34,569 bases of DNA from Candidatus Altimarinota bacterium (GCA_028697205.1 JAQVFO010000010.1:1-34569); one strand, 5' to 3'. Positions 1-10,152 are shown, numbered from the stretch's first letter. Notes: generated by a model from the sequence alone, not told the origin. Made by a program: numbers and translations.

Positions 1-123
1 TATTTTATAATAATTTAAATTTGACGTTCTTGTTTTTTATTAATTCAAAAAAAGAGCTTTCTTATGCAGAAAACTCTATCTTAAATTCATTAATTTTGCT
101 TCAAAATTTGTCAAAAAACGTTA
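1..123. other. left edge, no gene recognised
   Basis: AT-rich stretch downstream of the minus-strand tRNA-Cys. One plus-strand frame stays open through it but runs straight into the tRNA gene, so I do not treat it as coding. A weak imperfect hairpin near positions 53-87 could end transcription of the tRNA, but it is not convincing. Confidence 0.4.
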
Positions 124-197
124 TGGAGGTGCCTACCGGGTTCGAACCGGTGTGAAGGGTGTTGCAGACCCGTGCATAACCACTTTGCTAAGGCACC
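124..197 (-). tRNA. tRNA-Cys (anticodon GCA)
   Basis: Read on the minus strand it folds into a standard 74-nt cloverleaf. The acceptor stem GGTGCCT pairs with AGGCACC, the discriminator is U73 as expected for tRNA-Cys, and the 3' CCA is encoded. The anticodon loop is CTGCAAC between GGGT and ACCC, giving GCA for cysteine. The T arm contains the canonical GGTTCGAACC. It starts 16 nt after the stop of the lipoprotein gene on the same strand and may be cotranscribed with it. Confidence 0.95.
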
Positions 198-213
198 TAA
201 AATGAGGAAATCT

Positions 214-765
214 CTAATTACATTTAAAACTTTTAAATATGTCCTCGTATTTTGCGGTGTCATTTATATTCAAGGATAGCCCCATTGTCAAGAAAAAAGA
301 TTTTTTTCCATTACAAACCCTTGCTGTTTGCAAAAACTTAAGCTTTGAATTATCTTTATTATATTTAGCATCAAATATATATAACTTAGATTTTTCTCCA
401 TCATTAAAAATAAAGTCTTTAGCTTCATCTTCATTATATTCAGCATATCATTTATAATTCTTTGGATTATTTTTAACCATAAAATCATAAGAATTAGTCT
501 CTGTTTCCAAATCTTTTGATAATACAATTAAATTATTTATAAATCAATCTTTTTGTTCTTTAGAAGAAACAACAAGCTCAAGTATTCAATCTTTTGGAGT
601 TGGTAATGAAGATCATGAATTTTCTACTGCAACCCAAGAAACTGGAATATCTAAAGAAAATCAATTTCATTTGTATGTAGTTAAAGATTTATTTTCAGTA
701 GAAGTAGTTGTTCAACAAGAAAATAATAAAAAGAATGCTAAAACTATAAAAATACTTTTTTTCAT
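214..765 (-). CDS. small lipoprotein, PsbP-like
   Basis: A 183-residue protein when UGA is read as Gly. The N-terminus MKKSIFIVLAFFLLFSCG is a lipoprotein signal peptide: short basic start, hydrophobic core and a lipobox ending in Cys at residue 17. A Thr/Ser-rich linker follows, then a soluble domain beginning around residue 33 (YKGNGFSLDIPVSW). That opening resembles the beta-strand start of PsbP-like lipoproteins, but this is only a pattern match. It should sit on the outer face of the cytoplasmic membrane. The start ATG is preceded by TAAA with no Shine-Dalgarno sequence. It lies 9 nt downstream of a small membrane protein gene on the same strand, so the two probably form an operon. Function unknown. 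Confidence 0.85.
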
Positions 766-774
766 TTTAGATTA

Positions 775-1119
775 TTAAAAATTAATAATTCATTTAGGTA
801 AAATAAATGGAATACTTAAAACTAATATAAGTAGAAAAATTACAATATAAATTATCATTAAAATAAATTTTGATAACTTATTAAAAACTACTGAAATCAA
901 AAAACAAGAATAAATGAAAAGTGATAATAAAAATGCAAAATATGTAAAAGGTAATGTATAAATTAAAAAATCATAATAAAATCAATTTGCTATAAAAAAA
1001 TAATCCAAAAAAAACAATAAACTACATAATATAAATACATATCTAGCTGAATTATGTCTTAGATTAAAAATTTCTTCATTATTTCAAAAGGTTTTTTTTA
1101 TTTCTCAAAAAAAAGACAT
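775..1119 (-). CDS. small multi-pass membrane protein, unknown
   Basis: A 114-residue protein of unknown function. A short, partly charged N-terminus (MSFFGEIKKTFGNNEEIFNL, residues 1-20) is followed by about three hydrophobic segments, roughly residues 28-48, 52-75 and 82-108, rich in Phe, Leu, Ile and Tyr. It should be an integral membrane protein. No family motif was recognised. It is the upstream member of a two-gene minus-strand pair with the lipoprotein at 214-765, with only 9 nt between them. The gene is very AT-rich, but UGA occurs in frame at positions that read sensibly as Gly, which supports it as a real gene. Confidence 0.75.
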
Positions 1120-1264
1120 TTGTTTGATTTTTTAAAGTTTAAAAATATAATAAAAAAGATTAAGAGAGTAAGAGAAAAGGATTGTAAGAGTTATTATAAA
1201 AATAAATCATTTCCTTTTTTACTTTTATTCTTTTATATTTTTATTTCATTTATTTTATCTAAAA

Positions 1265-1552
1265 ATGAGTATAACACAAGAACAAATAAAAAAAATTACA
1301 AAAAATCTAGCTAAACTTCCTAGTAATTCAGATAAAATAGAACACGACTTAAATTCTATAATTTGATATATAGATATATTAAATGAAATTGATACAACAT
1401 GAGTGATTCCAACTATCTCCGTTACAAAAAGCAAATCTACACTTAGAGATGATGTTGAATCAAGTGATTTAGCTACTCCAACTGAATTATTAAAATGTTC
1501 TTCAAACAAAATAATTGCCGGACAAATAGCTGTGTGAAGTATAATGAAATAG
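1265..1552 (+). CDS. gatC: Asp/Glu-tRNA amidotransferase subunit C
   Basis: A 95-residue protein matching the usual GatC length. GatC is the small subunit of the GatCAB amidotransferase, which converts Glu-tRNA(Gln) and Asp-tRNA(Asn) to the amides; it stabilises GatA and GatB. Features seen: a helical N-terminus (MSITQEQIKKITKNLAKL), the hinge segment ending in V-I-P-T, the near-invariant LRDD (here TLRDDVE, about residues 56-62), and the C-terminal helix with ELLKCSSN replacing the usual L.NAP. gatA and gatB are not in this window. recF begins 67 nt downstream on the same strand. No Shine-Dalgarno sequence precedes the start, only TCTAAAA. Confidence 0.92.
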
Positions 1553-1619
1553 AAAAAAGTTAATTTGCAAAATCTTTTATACTTTCAACTTATACTTTTT
1601 ATCCTTTTAAATAAGTATT

Positions 1620-2666
1620 GTGATAAAATCACTTAAATTAAAAAATTTTAGAAACTTTGAAAATAAAGAGTTTCTTTTTGTGAATGAAAAAAATTTTATA
1701 ATTTGAAATAATTGAGTTTGAAAAACAAACACTCTTGAAGCTATTAGTTTAATTTTTCAAAAAAATTTTTTAAATAAAGATGTAATAAATCTTGTAAATA
1801 AAGATGCTAACTTTGCTTTTATAGAAATAGAAAAAGATGATTGAAAAAAATTTAGTATTTCTTTTGATAGAGAAAAAAATGCTAAAAAATTATTTATAAA
1901 TTGAAAAGCAACAACAGGTAAGAAATTTATAGAAATACTTGAAAAAATTATCGTATTTCAACCAATGGATATGAATATGATGTATCTATCCCCTAGTTTG
2001 AGGCGTGATTTTATAGATGATATATTATGAAGTTCTTTTGAAACATACAGTAAAATTAATAAAGAGTATAAAAATATAGTTAAAAATAGAAACAAAATTT
2101 TAAAAAACATAAAAGATTGAAAAGCATCAAAAAATGAAATAAACTTTTGGGATGAAGTTTTTTTAAAAAAAGCAGTTGAAATTTATAAATATAGAGAAAT
2201 ATTAAATTCATTTTTAAGTGAAAAAATATCTATTTTAAAAGAATTATTGAATTTTAAAATCAAAAATATAGAGTATAAATATATAACAAAAATTGATATA
2301 AATGATATAGAAAACAGTATAAAAACTTATCTTACAAAAAATTTAGATAGAGATATAATCATATGAACTACAAATATTTGACCTCATATAGATGATTTTG
2401 ATATACTTTTAGATTGAAATTCATTAATAAATTTTGCATCAAGATGAGAAACAAAAAGTGTTATATTATGACTTAAAATTCTTGAAACAAAATTTATAGA
2501 AAAAATAACTTGAAAAGAAATAATTTTTCTTGTAGATGATTTATTTAGTGAACTTGATGAAATTCACGAAAAACTACTTTTAAATGAATTATGAAGTAAA
2601 CAAATTATAATTACCTCTATAAAGGCAAATAATAGCAATAATGATAATAATATTATATATTTGTAA
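1620..2666 (+). CDS. recF: DNA replication and repair protein RecF
   Basis: A 348-residue SMC-like ATPase, close to the typical RecF length. RecF works with RecO and RecR to load RecA at single-strand gaps. Walker A is GNNGVGKT at residues 29-36, where both glycines after the Asn pair are encoded by UGA, one of the clearest proofs of the code. Further motifs are LSPSLRRDFID in the middle, the ABC signature-like FASRGETKSV, and the Walker B/D-loop LVDDLFSELD near the C-terminus. The start is GTG at 1620, following an in-frame stop at 1608. It lies alone after gatC, with no dnaN or gyrB neighbour as in the classical dnaA-dnaN-recF arrangement. Confidence 0.93.
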
Positions 2667-2770
2667 TAAAAATAATTAAATGTAAAGTCGTAATTACACT
2701 AATAAATTTGAATTTATCTATAAAAACGATTAAAATACAAAGCAAATATAATTTTTAACTTTTTATAAGT

Positions 2771-4141
2771 ATGAAAAAAATCTTAAAACTATTGGTTTTA
2801 TTCTCTATATTTTGATACTGACATACATTTGCAGCTTGAATAGATCATTTTGAAGTAACTCTATGAGCAACTGAAGCAGCTGTAAATGAAGCTATTGATA
2901 TAACAATTGAAGCAGTTGATAAAAATTGAAACACAGTAAAAGATTATGCTTGAACTATACTTATTCTTAGTGAAACTGATCCAAAAGCAGAATTACCAAA
3001 AGAAATAAAAGATAATTCATACACATTTAAAGAATCAGATCAATGAAAAATAAAATTTGAAAATGCTTTGAAATTTAAATCAACTTGAAAACAAGAATTA
3101 AATATATATGACTTAGCAGATGAAACTATACTATGAGTATGAACTATAAACATAACTTGAGATGCTATAACAAATCCAATAAATATATCAATTGTATCTC
3201 CTGAAGACTGATTGATTTTATGAAAAAATGAAATAACAGTAACATGAAAAACTGATAAAAATCATCAAGTTATAATAAAAGCTAACTGAAAAGAAGCTAT
3301 TAAAACAGTAAGTAATGATGAATGAACATTTGAAGAAAAATTAGAAAATCTAGAAAATTGAGATTTAATACTTAGTGCTACTGTACTTGATGCAGATAAT
3401 AAAGAAGTTTGAACTTCAAAAGATGTAAAAGTTACAATTGATGCAAGTGCTCCAGAATTTAAATCTATAAAAATTCTTCCTTCAACTACAGTTGATTCAG
3501 AATCAGAAATTTCTATTGAAGTTGTATCAGATAAATGATTAAAAGAAGCTTCTGTTGTAATAAATGATACTATTACTAAATTAACAGAATGAGCTGATTG
3601 AGTTTATACATGAAAAACAAATGTACCAAAAGAAGCATGAGATTACAATGTGGATGTAAAACTTATAAATGATATTTGAAACCAAACAAGTAAGAAACAA
3701 GCAGCTAAAATAACTGTTAATGCAGCTGATTTAAATTCTGCTACTGAACAAGTAACTGCAACAATAGATAATCAAGTAAAAAAAATATATAAAATTACAA
3801 ATTTAGAATTAACAAAACTAAAAACTAAATCTATCCTATCTTGGGATAAGATAAGTGAAGCTGATAGTTACAATATTTATAAACAACTTGATTGAAATAA
3901 ACTTGAATTAGTAGATAATATAAAAGAACCAAGATATGAAGTAAATATAGTTTGAGATAAAATCACATATGATTACTTTGTAGTTGAACCTATAGTTAAA
4001 ACAGAAAGTTGAGAAACTATAAAATGAGAATTATCAGAAGCTACAAAGATACAAACATGACCTAAAGAAATACTTTTACTTTTAATTCTTTCTATGATAC
4101 TTTGATTTGTTATTATGATTTTAAAAAGAAGAAAAGCATAA
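2771..4141 (+). CDS. secreted surface protein with Ig/FnIII-like domains
   Basis: A 456-residue protein. Residues 1-22 form a signal peptide (MKKILKLLVLFSIF, then HTFAA). The body is beta-rich, Thr/Asn/Lys-rich and reads as several Ig-like repeats: IDITIEAVDKNGNTVKDYAG near 40, VSPEDGLILGKNEITVTGKT near 140, a similar unit near 230, and a FnIII-like module near 345 (KSILSWDKISEADSYNIYK). It ends with TGPKE, a hydrophobic helix and KRRKA, so the C-terminus is a membrane anchor with a basic stop-transfer tail; the TGPKE before the helix resembles a sorting signal. A TATAAT -10-like box lies at 2747-2752, and a strong terminator follows the stop. Role probably adhesion or envelope structure; exact family unknown. 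Confidence 0.85.
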
Positions 4142-4151
4142 TATATAATTC

Positions 4152-4183
4152 AAAACCGGTCTCAAAAATGGGACCGGTTTTTC
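4152..4183 (+). terminator. intrinsic terminator after the Ig-like gene
   Basis: AACCGGTCTC and GGGACCGGTT form a 10-bp GC-rich stem (one G-T pair) around the loop AAAAAT, flanked by A's and followed by TTTCT. It begins 11 nt after the stop codon of the surface protein. Confidence 0.9.
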
Positions 4184-4206
4184 TATTTTTATAATTAGTT
4201 TTAATA

Positions 4207-4857
4207 ATGAATTTATCAAAATATGAACAAGCACTTCATTATGAAATATTTATAAATGAAGAATATCATATAATAAAAGAAAAACTACAAAAATCTAAAA
4301 TTATTTTTGATATATGAAGTCATCTTTGATTTTTTAGTCTTTGGTGTTTAAAACAAAATTTAGATTTAAAAATTCATATTTTTGAAGCTTCAAAAGAAAA
4401 TTTTGAGAAGAGTAATGCCCTCCTAAAAGATTATGAAAAAAATATAATTTTCAATAATGTTTTTGTAGATTATGAAAAAAATATAAAAGAAATCTGGATA
4501 AATCAAGAAAAATCTATGCAAACAAGCTTTTACAATAATCAATTTTTGTGCTTTAGTAACGAAAAAGAAAACGTAAAATGTATAAATTTGATGGAATATA
4601 TAAAAGAAAATAATATTAAAAATATAGATTTAGTAAAAATAGATATAGAATGATATGAATTTGAGTTACTTTCAAACATAAATGAAAAAATTTTCACTAT
4701 TACAAAAACTTTGATATTTGAGTATCATATTCTATTCCCTGACTTCAATTTAAAATTTGAATTACTACAAAACAAACTTAAAAAATATTATAAAAAAATT
4801 AAAATTCAAGAATCAAAATACAACAAAAATATTGGTTTAATTGTTTGTGAAAATTAA
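4207..4857 (+). CDS. FkbM-family methyltransferase
   Basis: A 216-residue SAM-dependent methyltransferase. Motif I is FDIGSHLGFFS around residues 35-45, which binds the SAM amino acid moiety. The acidic strand-2 end is IHIFEAS, and the typical FkbM block VKIDIEGYEFELL lies near residues 142-154. FkbM-type enzymes usually O-methylate sugars or polyketides, and in bacteria they often act on surface glycans, so a glycan substrate is possible here but not shown. It sits alone between the surface-protein terminator and the promoter of the next gene. The family assignment is firm, the substrate unknown. Confidence 0.88.
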
Positions 4858-4867
4858 AAAATATATA

Positions 4868-4895
4868 TTGACTTTATATTATTATTAATTATAGT
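4868..4895 (+). promoter_or_regulatory. putative sigma-70-type promoter
   Basis: TTGACT at 4868-4873 and TATAGT at 4890-4895 are 16 bp apart, about 30 nt upstream of the ATG of the large radical SAM gene. Seen directly; activity is inferred. Confidence 0.5.
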
Positions 4896-4924
4896 TTATA
4901 TAAATATATTATATTTAATATTAA

Positions 4925-6850
4925 ATGACCAATATAAATAACTTAGAACAAACAAAAGCTAATAATACAACTCCCACAAATCAAGAAGTTTCATATTTTG
5001 TAAATAAATATTGTATAAGTATACAATCATTATTATGACATTTTGAACCTCTAAAAGATTGATGAGAATTCTTTTTTATTGAAACATGAAACTTAGCTAC
5101 AAAAAGTATAATAAATTCATTAGAAATAGAATCATCAAATCAAGAAAATAATATTATCACAGTAATTAAAAATTTTCCAGATAGTATATTAAATAATGAT
5201 AATCCAGATTCAGTTTATGAAACTTATAAATATATTTTAAATAGATTATGTAAACAATGTGAAAAAGAATGAAAAACTCTAATCCTATGATTTTCTTCAA
5301 TGTGATGATATGAGATATTAAAAAGAATGTCTCATATAATACAATATTTCAAATCTAAGTACAAAAATTTAGTTTTTGTAGTTTGATGAGCTGATTTTAA
5401 TGCTCTACCAGAAAAAGAATTCTTAGATAAAGTTTTTGCTTATTGAATTGACATTGTAAACATATGATGAGCTGAAGAATTCACAAAACTATTTTGAAAT
5501 TTAAACTGAGATGATAAATTTTATCGTGATAAAAATTGAGATATAAGACTTGAAACAAGCAAACATATCCATGAAAATTTAATTTTCTCATACCAAAAAA
5601 ATCAAATACCTAACGTAAATCCGTGAAAAAAAATTAAAACTACATTTCATTATAATTCCTTTAAAGAAGAAGTATATTTTGCAATAAACAATAACCCTTG
5701 TTTAAATGATTGTAGTTATTGTGCTAATTTTATACATGAAAGTACTCCTTTAAAAGATAGTGATATAGTCACAGCAATAGATGATTTCAAGAATTATATA
5801 TCATGAATTGAAAGTAATGAGTTAAGAATAAAAATAGATAATCCAAACCCTTTACAGTATATTGATAAGTTTGAGAAGTTTTTATTGAGTATAGATTTAT
5901 CAAAAGTAAAAGAAGTAGGATTCTTTTGAGATTTTATGTGAATGTGAAATGATAAAATATATGAAAAAGTTGTTTCAATGATTGATAAATTATTAGAAAA
6001 ATGGCCAAAACTTTATCTTACATGCCAATTCTGAATTGATGCACTGCATTATAAATGAGATTGAGAATTTATTTGAAGAACAGTTTGAATGAAAATTGCT
6101 GAAGAAAAAAAGTATGAAGCAGGATTTAAAAATTTTGAAAAATACTTTAATAAATATAAAGATAATCCTAGAGTTTTTATTCCTTTTAATGTAATTTTTC
6201 ACCCTAATATGTGATTGAATGAGTATAAAGAAAGAGCTGATTTTATAAATAGATATAAGTCAAAATCAAGGAATCTATGACTATTTACTCTTTCACCACA
6301 CCCAAATACAAAAATAGAAAAACAACATAAATGATTTTATATCCCTGAATATAAAATTAATGATGTTATTGACTTAATTGAAAATCCATCTTTTCAAAAT
6401 GTAAGTCATTGGTGACATTTTTACTTAAATTCAAAATTACTTGATTTATTTGTATTTTTCGAAATCACATGATTATTATATATGTTTGATGATATAATAG
6501 AAGAAGAAAAAAACAAAGAAAAATCTAAATTAGATTTTATAGAAATATGTGCCTGGTTATGAATAAAACTGGAAAAAGAATGGGATAATTGTAATGATAT
6601 AAGAAATAAAATATTTAGATATAAAGAAACTAAATTAAGAAGAAAATCAACTAAAAAGAGAGTAAAAAATGTAATAGCTTTAATTGAATTTATGATTTAT
6701 AGAGAAAACTATATTTGTTCAGTAAATCCTATTTATAATACTCTAGAAGTAAAAGAATTTATAAAAGATCTTATAAAATTAAAATATGCTTATATAGTAT
6801 TAGAAAATTCTTTTATTAACCCTAAAATTTTCTTAAACCCTCTCATATAA
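4925..6850 (+). CDS. large radical SAM protein with B12-domain-like N-terminus
   Basis: A 641-residue protein. Residues 150-220 look like the Rossmann-type domain of B12-binding radical SAM enzymes: LILGFSSMGGYEILKR, then VVGGADFNALPEK and DIVNIGGAEEF. The usual DxHxxG cobalamin-ligand motif is not evident, so cobalamin may not be bound. The radical SAM cluster motif follows as CLNDCSYC (Cys259, Cys263, Cys266), with the rest of the barrel to about residue 480. The last 130 residues are helical and basic (KETKLRRKSTKKR). It does not match a family that I can name precisely; similar architectures modify tRNA, lipids or peptides. A promoter lies upstream. Its last 29 bp overlap the 3' end of the convergent AbiEi-like gene. 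Confidence 0.8.
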
Positions 6851-7610
6851 ACAACCCTCAATTTTTCTTTATAATATCTAAGAAAACCTCATATAGACTT
6901 TTGTCTATTGTCTTTGAGATTTCTTTAAGTCTGTTAAATGACATAATAAATTTAAAACGAGCTAATTCTTCAAAAGTTTCGTATTTCAAGTATTTTGAAT
7001 ATTTTTTTATAGTTTTTGTAAGCAATGTTACATCAATTCATTCATAACTATCACTAACTAGAGCACTCTGAAGAAGAGCTAATTCTAAATTTGCAATTTT
7101 TATTTCTATATCTTCTACTTGTTTTGTATCAACAAACTTGTAAAACCTACTAAATAAATTAAGTTTTTTTCAGTTCTCAGTAGTATAAACAGTTTTAAAT
7201 ATAATCTCATAATCACCTATTTTTACTTTTTTATCTAAAGTCCTATTTATAACATAAACCTTATTTGCAACAGAATAATCTTTTAAATGAATTTCAAGTG
7301 CCTTATTTCATGATATAAAGTAATCACTTCATACATAAAAAGTAATATATTTTTTAAGAAGTTTTAAATAATATTTTTCTAGTAAATCAACCTCATTTAA
7401 TTTTAAGTCCTCATTATCCGGAATTATATAAACTCATGATTTCAAAGAAATTATAACTCAAGATGCTTTTAATTTATAAATAGTTTTATCTAAATAATTC
7501 TGATAATCTGATTTTTTCTCAGGATCTATTATTTCAAATATATCTTCTTTAAAAATAATTTTTCATCATTTTTTTGACAATTTATTAACAATTTTGTTAA
7601 AATCTATCAT
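6822..7610 (-). CDS. AbiEi-like winged-helix protein (type IV antitoxin family)
   Basis: A 262-residue protein. The N-terminus is a winged helix like that of AbiEi antitoxins: FKEDIFEIIDP, then a recognition-helix region and the wing KLKASGVIISLKSGVYIIPD around residues 41-60. A middle segment with DYFISGNKALEIH recalls the xYxSgxsALexH motif of the AbiEi antitoxin_C domain, and the rest is helical. In characterised systems AbiEi represses its own promoter and neutralises the AbiEii nucleotidyltransferase toxin. No AbiEii partner is seen on either side, so this is an orphan or a regulator derived from the family. It converges on the radical SAM gene with a 29-bp tail overlap. Assignment rests on motif resemblance only. 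Confidence 0.65.
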
Positions 7611-7803
7611 ATATAAGTTTTGTTTTAAAATAAGTAATTAATAACTATAATAAATATATATTTTTTTCTATAAAAATCAAATCTTTTTTACTATAAAAAT
7701 AATATACTTTTTTCTTTTTATTTTTATATAATAGCATACTAATCAACATACTTTACAATAGTTTAAAATAACTTTAAATCAAACTTAAGTAAAATACAAA
7801 AAA

Positions 7804-7831
7804 CTTGAAATCTGTATAGAATCACTATACT
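7804..7831 (+). promoter_or_regulatory. putative promoter of the DsbA-like gene
   Basis: TTGAAA at about 7805-7810 and TATACT at 7826-7831 (15-bp spacing, slightly short). It would place transcription start near 7838, just at the upstream in-frame ATG (7837), which favours the downstream ATG at 7873 as the translation start unless the mRNA is leaderless. The rest of 7611-7803 is AT-rich and shows no gene. Confidence 0.4.
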
Positions 7832-7872
7832 TACAAATGTTAAATATTTTATTAATTAACTTTTTTAAAGCT

Positions 7873-8958
7873 ATGTGATTATTTAAAGATAGTTGTGAAA
7901 CAGAGAAAAAGACAAATACTGTTTTATATATAATAATAATTGTACTTCTAGCAATAATTGCTATTTGAGCATTTTTTGTTGGAAAAAATATGTGAAATAA
8001 CTGAGGTGATGTAAAAAAAGATTCTACAAATACATCTACATCTAAATCTATAACAATTACTGTTATAGATGATAAAAGATGTACTAATTGTATGACAGAT
8101 CAAATTGTTTCTCAACTTAAACAAGTTCCATTTCTTGCTTGAGCTGAATTTGTTCAAAAAGACTTTTCTGATAAATGAGTTGATACTTATTTAAAAGATA
8201 ATTCTATTTCTAAGCTTCCTGCAATTATTCTTTCTTCAAACGATATAAATGATAATTGACAAATGAAACCTTATTTAAAAGAATTAAAAGATAAACAATA
8301 TAGTTTAGAAATTTGAGCTAGTTTTGATCCTTATGCAAAAAGATCAGCTAAATGATTTTTATTACTTGATAAAGATACTTTAAATAAAATCAAAGCTAAT
8401 ACTTACCTACAATGAAATAAAGATGCAAAAGTATCATGGATTGAATATTCTGATTTAGAATGTCCATTCTGTGCTAAATTACACAAATCTGATGTACCTA
8501 GCAAAATTAAAGAAACTTATTGAGACAAAGTTAATAAATATTTTAATAACTTCCCTCTTGAGTTCCATAAAAATGCACTTCCTGCAGCAGAAATAATTGA
8601 ATGTTTATGAGAACAAAAATGAGCTGATGCATTTTATAGCTTAATTAAAAATAGTTATGATTCTGCAAAACAATTAAGTGATGGAAATATTGATACTTCA
8701 ACAAGTAGTTCAAAAGATTTCTTGATTTCTGAAGCTGTAAAATTAGGGGCTGATAAAACTAAATTAGAAAATTGTGTAAATGAAGAAAAATACAGTAAAA
8801 AAATATCTGAAGAACAATCTGTTTGAGCTTCAACTTTTGGTATATCTTGAACTCCAGGTAACATCTTAGTTAACAATGATACTTGAGAATATGAAGTTAT
8901 AAGTTGAGCTTACCCATTTGAAAGTTTTAAACAAACTATAGATGCATTACTAAAATAA
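7873..8958 (+). CDS. membrane-anchored DsbA-family protein with two CxxC sites
   Basis: A 361-residue protein. Residues 16-37 are a single membrane helix, followed by a Gly/Ser/Thr linker. Two thioredoxin-like parts face the outside. The first, residues 60-150, has CTNC at 70-73 and a cis-Pro-like KLPAIIL at 115-121. The second, from about 185, has the DsbA-type CPFC at 197-200 in SDLECPFCAKLH and a cis-Pro site FGISGTPGNILV near residues 322-333. It should form or shuffle disulfides in exported proteins, perhaps the Cys-containing pilin. The start chosen is ATG at 7873 because the putative promoter abuts the alternative ATG at 7837, which would add 12 residues. A strong bidirectional terminator follows. 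Confidence 0.85.
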
Positions 8959-8977
8959 TAGCTATCAAAAACAACGT

Positions 8978-9034
8978 TAATTTAATAAAAAAGATGATTT
9001 CTGTTTAATAGAAATCATCTTTTTTATTAAATTA
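8978..9034. terminator. bidirectional terminator, 25-bp perfect inverted repeat
   Basis: Positions 8978-9002 and 9010-9034 are exact reverse complements around the 7-nt loop GTTTAAT. The inner part (AAAAAAGATGATTTCT and its complement) gives a stem flanked by A and T runs on both strands, so it can stop both the DsbA-like gene and the convergent minus-strand gene ending at 9041. Confidence 0.9.
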
Positions 9035-9040
9035 TTTTTA

Positions 9041-9721
9041 TTATAAAATTGATTTTCTAAGCTCATCCTTAGAAAATCATCAATTTTCTATCTTTTCTAT
9101 AATTCTTGGAAGAATAAATTTTGACCAAGTACGAATAATATTTAAAGTAGTGTAACTAAATACCTCTTCTAATTCCTTACAATTTAATAAGTTACCATTT
9201 AAATTAATTTTCTGAACATCAATAACCAACATTAAAAATGTTCATTCTAATCATATTAATTGATTTCAGTAACTTAAAACTAATGAAATTAATCTATAAT
9301 ATTTTGTATGAAGTTGATTAATTTTTTCAATATAATTAATCAATTTATCTTTAAATTCTTCTATAAATAATTCATCTCATAAATTAATCTTCTCTATGTA
9401 TAAATTTTCAAATAAAATTATCAAATCATCCAATTCTTGTTGAAATTCTTCTACTTTTTTTACAACTCTTTCCTCTAAAGTAATAAGCTTTACAAAATTT
9501 ACTGTTTCTAACCACTCTCAAAGTCATATTATATGTTCTACTTTCATATTTATAATTCTGCATTGTTCCCAAATAGTGTCCTGCAGTAAAAAATTAATCC
9601 ATCTTTTATTCCAAGTTAAAAGAGCTCAAAAAATATCCTCTTTTCAATCAAGTAATTTTTTTAAAGAATTTCCTTCAAGTTTTTTTTCAAATTCGTTCCT
9701 TGAATAATTTTTAGCATTCAT
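9041..9721 (-). CDS. helical protein of unknown function
   Basis: A 226-residue protein with no signal peptide, no membrane helix and no recognised motif. It is predicted almost entirely helical, with amphipathic stretches such as EERVVKKVEEFQQELDDLI and several Trp residues in the first 70 positions (LTWNKRWINFLLQ). Each UGA falls at a plausible Gly position, for example HIIGLGEWLE, which supports a real gene. It is the third gene of a minus-strand group; two very small reading frames lie just upstream. Of two overlapping ATGs (9721 and 9717) only 9721 gives the long frame. Similar Trp-rich helical proteins lie at 11109-12689. Confidence 0.7.
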
Positions 9722-9732
9722 TACTTTAAAAA

Positions 9733-9873
9733 TTAGTAATAAGTCCAATTTCATTTTTCAACTCTAGAAACAGTATCAACAATCACACGAGACACATCTT
9801 TAATTCTATGAGATAATTCTTTTATTACTTCATTACTAGGTAAAGTATTTCTTATATCCATTAATTCTATCAT
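9733..9873 (-). CDS. small helical protein, possible second half of a split gene
   Basis: A 46-residue reading frame (MIELMDIRNTLPSNE at its start) of helical character ending in SRVEKGNWTYY. Its ATG overlaps the stop of the upstream 49-residue frame by 7 nt (ATGATAG), an arrangement typical of translational coupling or of a single gene cut by a frameshift. Joined by a -1 shift near 9870, the two would make one roughly 95-residue helical protein. It ends 11 nt before the start of the 226-residue protein. No function recognised; either reading is possible. Confidence 0.45.
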
Positions 9874-10016
9874 AAATGGACAATAGAAGCAGCAAAATTA
9901 AATAATGTTTTTACTTTAGTTTTTGTATCATCAGATGATAATCTAACCTTTTCACATAACTCGAAACATTGCACTTCAATTTTTAAAGTTTTATCTTTTA
10001 AATATTCTATCTCCAT
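9867..10016 (-). CDS. small helical protein, possible first half of a split gene
   Basis: A 49-residue reading frame with two predicted helices: MEIEYLKDKTLKIEVQCFEL, then DTKTKVKTLFNFAASIVHL. It ends TGA-TAG, read as Gly then stop. The last helix resembles the core of small four-helix-bundle proteins, but the match is weak. See the overlapping frame at 9733-9873: together they may be one gene with a frameshift. It is the first gene of the minus-strand group and would be transcribed away from the pfkB promoter region. Confidence 0.45.
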
Positions 10017-10067
10017 AAAATTTGAATACATTTTAAATATGTGTTTATATTAAAATATATTAATTAT

Positions 10068-10096
10068 TTGTCAAACATATTTTTCAAATCTATTAT
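10068..10096 (+). promoter_or_regulatory. putative sigma-70-type promoter of the PfkB gene
   Basis: TTGTCA at 10068-10073 and TATTAT at 10091-10096 with an ideal 17-bp spacer, about 57 nt before the ATG at 10153. Confidence 0.5.
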
Positions 10097-10152
10097 ATAT
10101 TTTTTAGATTTTTTATATAATTCTCTAAATTTTAATTCCTAAATCAAAATTT

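Noticed and set aside
3-180. Open plus-strand frame at the left edge
   Set aside because: It runs through the tRNA-Cys gene and shows no protein features.
1620-2666. UGA as tryptophan (mycoplasma code 4)
   Set aside because: Conserved glycines such as those in the RecF Walker A would become Trp; glycine fits every motif.
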